From Litsea cubeba (taxonomy: Eukaryota > Streptophyta > Magnoliopsida > Laurales > Lauraceae), in NCBI GenBank assembly GCA_012931725.1, contig CM022951.1, forward strand, positions 14,120,611-14,184,610: 64,000 nt of DNA. Reading direction: 5' to 3'. This document shows positions 35,500 to 46,130 of this stretch, one piece after another. The stretch's first letter is position 1; each line of letters begins with the position of its first letter. Under the pieces are notes generated by a model, which worked only from the letters and a program-made list of their open reading frames with translations, did no database searches and had not been told where the DNA came from. The translations under genes were made by a program, and so were the position numbers.

Positions 35500-38400
35500 T
35501 CACAAATAAAAAGAACATTTGGTCCCCCAAATGGCTAAACATACCTCATCTGGAAAAAGATAGGGGTATGCTCTCAGAATCTGATCCTTCAGCTCCCACG
35601 TTGCTTCTTCTGGACTGTGATTCTCCCACTGTACCTTGACCCATTGGATGGTCTTAGTACGCAACACTACCTCCTTCGTGTCGATGATCTGTGCTGGACG
35701 CTCCACGTAGGTGACATCTGCCTGAAGCTGAAGTGGCTCGTGCTGCAACACGTGGGTGGGATCTGGAATATACTTCCGAAGCATTGAGACATGAAATACG
35801 TCGTGCACACCCGCTAACTCTGGCGGTAGCATCAAACGATAAGCCACGTCTCCAATCTTGCTCTTAATCTCAAATGGTCCCACAAACCTCTTGGCAAGCT
35901 TCCTTTTCTGTCCAAATCTGACAACACCTCTCATCGGAGACACTTTCAGGAAAACCATATCTCCCACTTGGAATTCTAAAGGTCTCCGCCTCTTATCTGC
36001 ATAGCTCTTCTAACGATCTCGTGACTCCTTCATTCTCATCTGGACAACTCTGACCTTCTCACTGGAATCAGCAATCTCTGAGGGGCCATGAAAACTTCGA
36101 ACTCCAACTTCCTCCCAACATGCTGGGGTTCTGCATCTCCTTCCGTACAATGCCTCAAATGGTGCCATACCAATGCTTGAATGATAGCTGTTGTTGTAGG
36201 CAAACTCACATAGAGGCAAACTCTCATCCCAGCTCTCCTTGAAATCCAAAACACATGCTCTGAGGAGATCTTCCAGTGTCTGAATTGTACGCTCTGACTG
36301 TCCATCTGTCTGAGGGTGGTAAGCTGTGCTGAACTTCAACTGAGTTCCCATAGATGACTGGAAAGTAGACCAAAACCGAGAGACAAACTTAGTGTCTCGA
36401 TCGGATACTATGGACTTAGGCACTCCATGCAACTTGACTATATTGTCCCTGTACATCTGAGTCATCTTGTCCATAAACTGTCCAGTCTTGAATGGCAAGA
36501 AATGGGCTGATTTAGTCAATCTATCCACAATCACTCAAATAGCATCATTGTCTTTCTTGGTGTTCGGCAACCCTGACACGAAATCCATGGTGATATTCTC
36601 CCATTTCCACTGTGGAATCTCCAACGGGTGAAGTAAACCAGGAGGCTTCTTGTGCTCTGCCTTAATTTGCTGACAAGTCATACACCTGGAGACAAACTCT
36701 GCAATCTCTTTCTTCATTTTCACCCACCAATAGTGATTCTTCAAATTCTGATACATTTTGGTGCTTCTTGGGTGAATAGAGTATCTGGTGTTGTGCGCAT
36801 CTGTCATCAACTCTTACTTGATGTCTTGAATATCTGGCACACACAACCTATCCTTGCAGTACAAAACTCCCTCTATTAATCTGAACTCTGGTTTGTCATC
36901 CACATGATCAATGATTCTCTGTAATTCTGGATCATTCTTCTGGCATTCCTTAATCTTGTTAACTATCTCAGGCTCCCAAACTCCCATTGTAGCAACTAGG
37001 ACCTTCTCATTAGCTGGCCAGACTTCCACATCCATGTCTCTAAACTGCTCCATCCATCTCCATTCAGGCATTATCATCCACTGAATGCTGCCTTTCTACT
37101 GAGAGCATCTGCTACAACATTCACTCTTCCAGGATGGTACTTAATTGGAAAATCATAATCCTTTATGTACTCCATCCATCTCCTCTGCCTGTTATTCAGA
37201 TCACCCTGTGTAAATAGGTATTGCAGACTCTTGTGATCTGTATGCACCTCAAATCTCTCCCCATACAAATAGTGCCTCCACAACTTCAATGCAAATACTA
37301 CTGCTGCTAACTCCAAGTCATGAGTGGCATATTTCTTCTCATGATCTTTCAATTGCCTCGATCCATAGGCTATCACCTTGTCATGCTGCATGAGAACACA
37401 TCCCAATCCTACTCCGGATGCATCTGTGAAAATCACAAACCCTCCACTTCCAGCGGGTAAGGCAAGTATGGGTGTTGTAGTCAATCTGGTCTTCAGCTCT
37501 TGGAAACTCTTTTCACACCCCTCCGTCCATACAAATGGAATATCCTTCCTTGTCAACTTAGTCAACGGGGATGCTATGGTAGCGAATCCTTTCACAAACC
37601 TTCTGTAGTAACCTGCAAGTCCAAGGAAACTACGAATCTCCGCTACATTCCGCGGGCTACTCCAATTGACAACTGCTGCAATCTTCTTAGGATCCACTGT
37701 TAATCCTTCCTTAGAGATAATGTGGCCCAAAAATGCCACTTGTTCCAACCAAAACTCACATTTACTCAACTTAGCATACAGTTGGTTATCCCTCAAAAGT
37801 TGCAAAGATGTTCTCAACTGATGCTCATGATCCTCCTTAGTCTTCGAGTATACCAAACATCATCACATCATCTATGAAGACTACCACAAACTGATCCAAG
37901 AAAGGAGCAAATGCCTTATTCATCAATGCCATAAAAACTGCTGGAGCGTTTGTCAATCCAAAAGGCATCACAAGAAACTCAAAATGTCCATATCTCGTCC
38001 GGAATGCAGTCTTAGGAACATCCTCCTTCCTGACTCGCAATTGATGATAACCGGAACGCAGATCTATCTTCGAAAAGAATTGGGCTCCCTGCAATTGATC
38101 GAAGAGCTCATCGATCCTCGGTAACGGGTACTTATTCTTAACAGTCATCTGGTTCAACTGTCTGTAATCTATGCACATCCGCATAGTCCCATCCTTCTTC
38201 TTCACAAATATCACCGGAGCTCCCCACGGTGACACACTAGGCCTGATAAAACCCTTATCCAACAGATCTCCAATCTGAGTTTTCAACTCTTTCAATTATG
38301 CTGGTGCCATCCTATACGGGGCCTTTGAAATAGGTGCTGTCCCTGGCTGCAATTCAATCGTGAAATCCAACTCACGAACAGGTGGCAATCCAGGAATCTC

Positions 38401-38650
38401 CTCCGGAAACACATCCGGGAATTCTCGCACCACTGGAATCTCATCAACAGTCTTGGACTCCTTATCTTCCACAATAAATGCGATAAAACCTTCGCAACCA
38501 CTCCTCATCAATCGCTCTGCCTTCAATGCAGAAATCATCCGAGTGGAGATGGGCTTTTCAGCTCCAATAAACTCAACACTACGATCTGCACTCTGCAACT
38601 TCACAGTCTTGTTAAAACAATCTAACACTGCTCGGTTCTTAGCTAACTAA
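35500..38650 (-). pseudogene. Inner element pol remnant (end of protease to chromodomain)
   Basis: In order from the right on the minus strand: end of protease (MLDCFNKTVKL), RT (VKKKDGTMRMCIDYRQLN, then KIDLRSGYHQL and VVFIDDV), RNase H (FTDASGVGLGCVLMQ), integrase zinc site (CMTCQQ), core (DFVSGLP, SDRDTKFVSRFW) and chromodomain (VKVQWENHSPEEATW). Lesions are a TAA near 38296, a frameshift just after the RT active site (37850), a TAA near 36812, TGA for Trp near 36535 and TAG for Gln near 36012. The TGA and TAG fit single C-to-T or G-to-A changes. Confidence 0.92.
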
Positions 38651-38901
38651 TCCATACCAAGTATCACATCGAACTCCGCCATTGGTAAGATGATCAAACT
38701 AACGATCAGCTTAACTTCCCCAATCTGAATACTACACCTAAGGTAGATGACATTACTGTAAAATATTCAAAGTTAGTTCCTATATGCCCAAAGCTAACAT
38801 CACAATGCTAGAACAAATCTAAAAGATCAACCTACTAACTAACGGAATCCTCACACGCGTCCTATGGTTTCTATAATTTTTACCCTGAGAAACCAACCAC
38901 T

Positions 38902-38913
38902 GCTCTGATACCA
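38902..38913 (-). promoter_or_regulatory. Primer binding site of inner element (initiator Met-tRNA)
   Basis: TGGTATCAGAGC on the minus strand, 3 nt inside the 5' LTR. Same primer as the outer element, as expected within one clade. Confidence 0.94.
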
Positions 38914-38916
38914 TCC

Positions 38917-41900
38917 TGTCACGTCCCCCGAACCCGATTAAAGAGATAACCGGATCCGGAGAGTGAATTTTATGACTAATTAAAAATTTTGTCCTTTGGG
39001 CCCACGGATCGTAGTCCGCGGTGAGGATTTAATATTTCCAACCTCATGTGTCACAATAAGTGTAGAGTTAATACAACTCTAGGCATATAAGATTTCAAGC
39101 AATGATCAATAAACTCTCATTTAAATTAAAGTTTCGAGAAGAGTAAACAGAACTAAGAGTTAAGTAATTTATTACATTGGCCAACCCACTAAACAAGGCC
39201 AATAAAAGTAAAGAAGTCAATAATAAAAGAGAGGTCCAACGAGAGAAATAATGAATAAAGAATAATCTAAAAGAATCCCCATGTATCTCTCTCGTGCCGG
39301 GAGTGATGACGCTACTCTACGTCATCGGCACGCCACTCTCGTACCTCCTCTGCAGGTTGGAGATCCTCTGGGATCTCCTCACCTGCCAGCTCCTCGTAGA
39401 AGAACTCACCTGATGTGTCTGCACATCAAGGAACAAAGTCAACGACATGTTGAGCAATAGATATACAAAACATAATAAACACGACATGCATCAAGTGTAG
39501 AGTAATGACAAGTATAAGATCATATGAATACAAGAATATAAAGCTAGGCATAAAGCGAGATTCATTTGTAAAAATAATAACAAGAATCCTAGCAATCATC
39601 TAACAATAACCACTATCATGCAAATGCTAACAAGACAAGCAAGAGGGAGACTCCGAGGATGTCCTATGCCACCTCCCGGGGTACCAGTAACAATCCCCTT
39701 GGACTACTAATACCATAGTCCGGCTCCAGTGGGATCCTAGCTCCCTGTCCTGGGAATAGCAGCACGGTCCTAGCCCGCTCCCAGCTATTCAACGCCATGG
39801 ACGCCGCCCTACACCGACTGCCCACCCCGACAACCGGAGTAACCGATTCGTCATTAAATCCCAAACTGCAGATGGCCATGATATGCAAACAATAATAAAG
39901 TGGTTCTGACGCAAGAATATCAAGACAAGCAAGTCTGGCTAGTTCCATGTACAAGACAAGATCCTAGGGATTATCTTATTCAAGATATCACAAGACAAGC
40001 AACACGAGATAATCCCTTCCATCACTAGCCAGTCATGTTTATCAAAACAAGACACGGTTTCCTAAGGTACACTCTAAGTCAAGTCCAAGTCCTATATTCT
40101 ATAAGAATTTATATTTCATAATTAATTACGTGTTTTATGTCAAGAGAGTGTACAAGGAGAATGGTAACAACGGATACAATTTACAAGTCAAAGAGAATTT
40201 ACTATCCAATCCTAAGCAAGTGGTGTCATCCCTGTATTTCCCGTATTCTAACAGAGTACATGTGGAAATTGGATCAATGATGCTTTTAAGATAATTCCTT
40301 GGTGTACAATCATGTTGAGCATTATTAAATTCAACTCCATGTGCATTCGGTTACACTACGTGTAATACACGAATACCTAGACAACCCATCGAATTCACAC
40401 CAAGCCACGTGATTCGATTCCAATCCCTTTTATGGTCATGTGATAATAGGTTGGTGGTTTCCAGCATCTAAGTCCCAAATCCTAGGTTACAGGTCTCATT
40501 TCCAATAAAATATGAACTGGAATAATAATCCAAGTATTTACATCACTTCCCGACCTCTGATTGTGATGAAACTTGAACCATTGGATTCTACGTTTCAAGA
40601 GCTTTCCAACGGTATATTATATGTAGAATTCCAACGGGCGGATTAAAAGTTATGAGCATTCCAAAATGGTAATTTCGGCTGAATGTGGGCTGACCGACCC
40701 GAACCGACAAGTGAACCGACAGTTCATATTTTGCTCTCTGTTTTTGGAACCGACGTGGCTCTCGGCTGACCCACACCATGCTGTCGGTTGACCGACACTG
40801 AACCGACGAGTGAACCGACAGTACGGAACTCGTACGGGTTCAGGCCATTTCTGGTCTCCTTCTTCCCCATTCCATTTTCTCCATTCCTCAAACCTTTCCA
40901 CGGCTTAAACCTGCATCAAATAGAGCCTCCTGCTCTCCCATCATCCATTCCATATACCACATTCCATTTCATTTTACAATTTAAAACAAATTTAAGCTAT
41001 CAATTTATCAATCTAACCATTTCATTTCATAATTCTAACCTAGTATTTAAAATCCCCAAATCAATATAAAAGGCTTGGAATTAACGGGATATCTATCAGA
41101 ATCATAACCAGATCAATAAAAACAATACAGGCATATAAATTATGAAATGCATATCTACTTGCCTCAATGTCCGAAGATGAAATAATGGGGTGAAATTCGA
41201 GGAGAAGCTATTCTACTCCGAAATCCACAATCTATCCCGATAAAACGCAAACTAGGAAGCCAAGAAGAAGATAGGAAGGAAAAGAATTAAGATCGGACCT
41301 AATCTAACTAAAGAAATGATAAAGTGAAAATAAAAGATTATGAGGAGTCTTACCAAAATGATACCGGAAGCAAGAGGGAATCGAGGGGAAGACGATTAAC
41401 GGATCGGATTTCCGAATGGGGTCTTCTAGGGCAGAGTTCCGGACTTGAGAAAGGAAGAAGAAGAAAAGAGAGGCTGCTGGGTTACTTTGTTGCAGAGAAC
41501 GAATGAAAAGTTAGGGTTAGCTTTCGTTTAAGAAGATGATTAAGGAGGAAAAGACCGAATCGCCCTTTAAGTGGGTCCGGTGAAGGATGGACCACTTGAA
41601 AGGTTTCTGGTCACTGGATCGCGATGAGTCAATAGACAAAAATCATCAGAATGACGAGACCTTTCCAACGAACCCAAAAATCACGGCGTTTGGAATATTT
41701 CGAAAAAACACTCAATTTTCCCTAAATTGCAAACTACCCCCCCTGCTATGATCAAACGAAACTTCGCAGATACTATTCTAATGCTAAAAGAAACTCGCTC
41801 ATGATCTAAACCCACTTAAATATCTAAAAATATAATTAATTATAATAATAATAAATCAAACGGGTCAACGGGCCGGGTTTTGGGCCCAACTGACCCAGTA

Positions 41901-41917
41901 AGGTCACGGACCTTACA
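38917..41917 (-). repeat. Inner element 5' LTR
   Basis: 3,001 bp. As the upstream LTR it would drive the element. The ACCGAC cluster here is complete (eight cores). Confidence 0.94.
40693..40820. promoter_or_regulatory. Cluster of eight ACCGAC (DRE/CRT) cores, 5' LTR copy
   Basis: Eight cores in about 130 bp, seven on the plus strand and one reversed, spaced irregularly from 10 to about 35 bp. GTGAACCGAC recurs as a longer shared phrase. The cluster is about 1.1-1.25 kb from the LTR 5' end, close to where the outer element keeps its palindrome array. Function is inferred only from the motif. Confidence 0.85.
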
Positions 41918-42691
41918 GGCGTTGATTATCTCCAATCATCATGTAAATATCAGCTGATAACCCATCAAGAAAAAGCTTGATTTTCTCTTCTTCAGGAACA
42001 ATTAGTGTAGGAGCATACTTAGACAATCTGGTGAACTGCTGTTCATACTGCTGTACTGACATGTCACCTTGCACCAAGTTCTGGAAATCTCTCTTCCACT
42101 GGTCCTTGACATATTTGGGAATAAACTTATCCATGAACTCCTTAGTGAAAGTTTCCCATGAAATCTCTTCAGCCATGCATCAGCTTGCACTACCATCTTC
42201 ACCGAATTCCACCATTGAAGAGCTATTCCTCTAAACATGTAGGCTGCCAAGTTGACTCGCTGCTTCTGAGTACAGTGGAAAACTGCGAAGATCTGTTCCA
42301 ACAGCTCTATGATATCATCTGCCACCATTGGATCTTCTGACCCATAAAACTCAGGAGGAACCCTCTTCCTAAATTTCTCGTACAGGTCATTAGGATCTAC
42401 TTCCTTTGGAGGCATAACCACTTGTACTGGTTGGGCTGCTCTGTCAGTCAAAGTTATGATCTGAGCTTGAAATGCTGTCCTATCATGATCTACTTGTGCT
42501 CTCTCAGTAGCTCTCTCTTCTCTTTCTTGTTGTTTCTCTGCAGCGCGTTCTGCCTCAGCTGCTTTTTGTTGCTCATTCTGAGTAGTCTACGATTGCATAA
42601 AAGCTTGCAACAGCTGATTGAAACGCTCGTCTGAATTGTTCGATCCATTCCCAGGTTCTTTGTCCTGAGATCTTGTATTATGTGTGGCCAT
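41918..42691 (-). pseudogene. Outer element gag, 5' part
   Basis: An ATG at 42691 opens a gag frame (MATHNTRSQDKEPG), with a TAG after FMQS near 42590, then a Glu/Arg-rich coiled stretch and the gag core (VPPEFYGSEDPMVAD, AAYMFRGIALQWW). A frameshift near 42180 moves the frame to SWETFTKEFMDKFIPKYV. Coding ends at IGDNQRL where the inner element cuts in at 41917/41918, and the zinc-knuckle half resumes at 32474 on the other side. Gag forms the particle that packages the element RNA. Confidence 0.88.
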
Positions 42692-42852
42692 GACATGCAA
42701 TAGAATAAATATGGTTTAGCTCCTATGAAACAAGCTAACAGACAATTCTATAGACTTTACAGTTAGCACTTTAAAGTCTGCCTAACGAAATTCGTAATCC
42801 TCACCACGTCCTATTGTTTCTGTCCATTTTTAATTACCGAAGATCGTGCTGG

Positions 42853-42864
42853 GCTCTGATACCA
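42853..42864 (-). promoter_or_regulatory. Primer binding site of outer element (initiator Met-tRNA)
   Basis: TGGTATCAGAGC on the minus strand starts 2 nt inside the 5' LTR end and is complementary to the 3' end of plant initiator Met-tRNA. This is where minus-strand DNA synthesis starts. Confidence 0.95.
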
Positions 42865-42866
42865 AC

Positions 42867-45394
42867 TGTCACGTCCCCAAAATAAGAATTGGGGAAAACG
42901 TGAAAAATTAAAACAAATTCAAATTCCTGTGTTTAATACAACACAAGCTTCCAAAAGTGGACCCACATAACATCACAAACCGTGGTGAGTCCAGATAAAA
43001 TTCCATTAAATGCAACGGAAGCTTATTAATTGGTATTCAAAGTTCATAAATAAGATCCAACACGAAAATCAAATAAACATTCATAATTAAAGTTGCAGAA
43101 TAAATTAAACAATTACTACAGAAAGTTTATCATTTATAGAAAGTTCATCTAAAGAATTTCTAAGGTGACGTCCTCTCTAATGCAGGCTCAGACGGCTCCG
43201 AAACCGTCTCCAGCATCCCACTCGGGTTCGTCAGTTGGTTCAAACGTTTGAAACATTTGATCCTCCTCCATCTCCTGGGTAAAGTAGGGCTCGGTACCTA
43301 TGCACCAAATGTAGTAACGTAAATAGCAAGAACATGATCATAATTCGAAATTAAGATACGATATCAAATGAGTAAAAACAAGTGAGATTATAAGAAACAA
43401 TGATAAAGATAAAGACAAGAAAGAACGTATGACATAAATCCAAAAGACACCAAATGGAGCAATATATAATTCACACAGAGACAAGTGTCCCTGTTTTGGG
43501 TGGTCAATCCTACATAATCGGGAAAGCCCGTCCACAATGTCGATGGTCATAAACCGATCTATAAACACATAACAGGATAACCTGTTCACATTCAAAGCGG
43601 ATTATAAGTGATCGGGACACATCGGTGATCAACTGTCCACATACGATTTGCAGTCGTTCACAAATGACCCACATAAAAGGAAACATATATGCATAATAGA
43701 CCCGAATAATAATGCTCCGACACAAGAGTCCTAAGTCAAAATGAAGGGCTGGCCAATCCATATCATAGTCAAATCACATATATCTAATTTGCCAAGCCAC
43801 CTCATAATCCATAATACAAAGTAGGGTATGCATCTAAAGGAATACATAACCTAAACCAATATATGCATGCAAATACAAAGGTTAAGACATATTGTAAATC
43901 AATCTTAAGGTTGAATGTATATTCATATACCCGTCAACACACAATAATAACGCTAGTAAGTTAAGGACGTTACATCTCTCGAAATTCATGGTGCATAGAT
44001 CCAATGAAGGATTTCCAATAGAGATGTATTGACCCTTTCTCGCTAGAGTTCATTAAAATCATAACAGGTAATTGAATCCTACGTCTATAAGATACCGTAT
44101 GCCCAAAGACGGTTCTTATGTCAAGTCCAGGTAGATAATTTAAGGATATTAGATCCATATGAAGTCCCATACATGATATCATAAATCCCCAAATTAATCA
44201 GAGCCAAAATAATGGAAAAATAAATACAAATTGCCTAAGTACAATGAACGTTCGAACGTACGAGACCAACGTTCGAACGTTCAGGGTCTCGGGTTTTTGG
44301 CTACGCATGAGGGAAATCAAACGTTCGAACGTTTATGAGACACGTTCGAACGTTTGATGCCTCGGGTTTTTGGCTTAGGGGCGAGCAGACTCGAACGTTC
44401 GAACGCACGAAGGGAACGTTCGACGTCTCTATCATTTGGCTCAGACGATTCTGAACTCACTCGTTCGAACGTTCCAAAACAACGTTCGAACGTCTGACGT
44501 TCAGAATGTTGTCCGAGTTCGTACAGTCACAGAAATTGGGGTTTTTCCCCTATTTATCCATTTTCCTCTCTTTTTCCAAAAGAGGGTACATCCCATTCAA
44601 ATCCACACGAATCATAACCGTTAGAAAGAAAATGGAATCCACATATCCATTTATAAACTCCTAATCTATCATTATCATTTAGAAAATGACAAATAAACAA
44701 ACCTATATGCATTAGATAGGAATCAAAGATCAATTAACGCATTCAATAATAAATTATAATAATGTACTTGCCTTAGATCCGAAGTTGAAGAAATGTGCAG
44801 TAGGTTTCCTAAGCAAAACCCAAATCGAGATTACCGGGGCGCTTGATCACAATCCTAACACCAATCTGACATAAAAGTTGGGATAGAAATGCTCAGATGA
44901 ACATATCTATGGTATTCCTACAAAAAACCTAACATTGGAAAGAATAAAAAGATCACCTAATAGTATAGATCTATTCCTAATGGTTTGAGGATAGTGTTAC
45001 CTGTGATAAGAAAGTCGAACCAAGAATGATGGTATCTTCAGATCTTGATTCTAATGGATGGATCCTAAAGTTGCAGAGGTTTGGGAAGTTGAAAGAGGAA
45101 GAAGACGATAAAGAAGAACCGGGAGGAGTTGCAGAGAAAAGTGGGAAGAGATAAGGACGTGCGTTAAAAATAGGGATTAGGTTAAGAGAGTATTGGGCTT
45201 AAGTCATTGGGTCGGGTCAAACTGCGGGTCAAGTCATCTACCCATTAACCCAACTCACCAATCTATGCATCTAATCTAACGTGTGCCCTACTTAATCCTA
45301 ACCACTTAAATAACTAATATACATTCAATTAAAATAATAATAATATCTAATTAAAATATATTAAATATATTAATAGTGGGACCGGGATCTTACA
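42867..45394 (-). repeat. Outer element 5' LTR
   Basis: 2,528 bp, TG...CA. This copy keeps seven perfect CGTTCGAACG palindromes at 44246-44503, where the other LTR keeps four. As the 5' LTR it would have carried the element promoter. Confidence 0.94.
44246..44503. repeat. CGTTCGAACG palindrome array (5' LTR copy)
   Basis: Seven perfect CGTTCGAACG sites in 258 bp, several extended to AACGTTCGAACGTT. GAACGTTC fits two units of a heat-shock element (GAAnnTTC), though the third unit is not in register. Position is about 0.9-1.15 kb from the LTR 5' end. Confidence 0.92.
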
Positions 45395-45665
45395 AAACTC
45401 TTGAAAGAACAAGCCTAATTTGAAAAGACCCATCAAAACTAGATAGAGAATTCTCAACAAAAGTTATAATATGGCACCAAACAAAAAGATTTTTAGTATA
45501 ACCCAACCACCTAAACGTCTTTATCTCATTCAAAGAGTATAAAGCCCTCAAGACCCAAATGCCCCATTTATAATAACCCATCAAAAGGTCAAAACAGCAG
45601 GGGAAAGCCCAAATCAAATAGAATTACACAACCCCAGTTCACAAAATCATCACAGACCTACTTAC
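45395..45665. other. Rest of intron 1 beside exon 1
   Basis: Sequence between the outer LTR and the GTAAGT donor of DUF4336 exon 1. Nothing else is recognised. Confidence 0.5.
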
Positions 45666-46130
45666 CTCAGTCCTTATTGTGGGCGCCTATTGAGGAAAGG
45701 TCCAAGTGGGAAAGGAAACCCAGTGAAGTTGAGATAAAATCTGCCACTGCTGGCACTACTACTGCTATCAGTGCTTGGAGAAGCCACCACCAAACTAATG
45801 ACATCTCTTGTCCTGCTTTTGGGTTTTGATTGAAAACAGAAACCCTTCAAGAATCCACCAACAGGGGGATTTGTTGGGTGTCTTAAGTGCAGAGAAGTCT
45901 GCAGAAAATCTGATTTAGGAAGAGGAAGCTGCCACTATTTTTGTTCTTGTTACTTGTTAGAGGCTCACAGTTAATGTGCCACTGTTATTTCATCAGCAAC
46001 AAAAATCCATTTCAAGGATGCATTTGTGACACTTGGAAGGCCTATTGATTCTAGATTCTCCTCCAACATGATTTGTTGAGGATCACAAAATTCGGAGGAG
46101 GAAAGAGAGAGAGAGACAGTCCAACAGTGA

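Larger units (their letters stand above)
32475..41922 (-). mobile_element. Inner Tekay/Del element nested in the outer gag, with 5-bp target duplication
   Basis: The element is 32480-41917 (9.4 kb), flanked by a perfect GGCGT at 32475-32479 and 41918-41922. LTRs of 3.0 kb (32480-35495 and 38917-41917) differ at about 40 positions by eye (1.3%) plus a few indels. That is less than the outer pair, as nesting order requires. The primer site TGGTATCAGAGC lies at 38913-38902. The internal region is only 3.4 kb. After the primer site and a 250-bp leader it enters the end of protease directly, so gag, the zinc knuckles and most of protease are absent. It could only have moved with proteins from another element. 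Confidence 0.95.
25914..45394 (-). mobile_element. Outer Ty3/gypsy chromovirus (Tekay/Del clade), split by a nested element
   Basis: LTRs of about 2.5 kb lie at 25914-28437 and 42867-45394. They run TG...CA (plus strand: TGTCACGTCCCC to GATCTTACA) and differ at roughly 60 positions by eye, about 2.4%. Flanks are GAACT and AAACT, a 5-bp target duplication with one mismatch. The primer site TGGTATCAGAGC (42864-42853) is complementary to initiator Met-tRNA, and the polypurine tract AAACGGGGGAGAA lies at 28450-28438. Order from the right is gag, [inner element], zinc knuckles, protease, RT, RNase H, integrase, chromodomain. Without the inner element it would be about 10.0 kb. It lies in intron 1 of the DUF4336 pseudogene. 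Stops, frameshifts and a lost protease Asp show it is inactive. Confidence 0.95.
18456..45934 (-). pseudogene. DUF4336-family plastid-type protein gene, broken, with a 22.7-kb intron 1
   Basis: This is a plant-wide DUF4336 protein of unknown function, usually with a plastid leader. Exons on the minus strand: 1, about 45934-45666 (ends GFPFPLGPFLNRR, then donor GAG|GTAAGT); 2, 22995-22846 (AVKDCIWLFEQEQALGFSS); 3, 22729-22479 (VKELEAPVEYIVLP to VLSSPEVG); 4, 22338-22120 (YVEVAFYHKRSRTLLV); 5, 21235-21093 (ERMVLQILFLGPSN); 6, 18754-18456 (VRDWIDRI to AVKKTVSGRKR, TGA). Exon phases agree. Lesions: two extra nt near the exon-1 end; AC instead of AG at the exon-3 acceptor; exon 3 is 251 nt where phase needs 3n+1, fitting an 11-nt deletion near 22530; GC donor after exon 5; one T lost in exon 6 near 18690, giving HLQLQ then stop. 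A TAG at 45937-45935 closes the frame upstream and no start codon was found. A CT-rich leader-like block extends to about 46130. The family assignment rests on recognition of the protein. Confidence 0.85.

Noticed and set aside
25914..45394. Active or recently infectious retroelement
   Set aside because: Both elements have stops and frameshifts in pol; the inner lacks gag and the outer has lost the protease Asp. No envelope-like gene is present.
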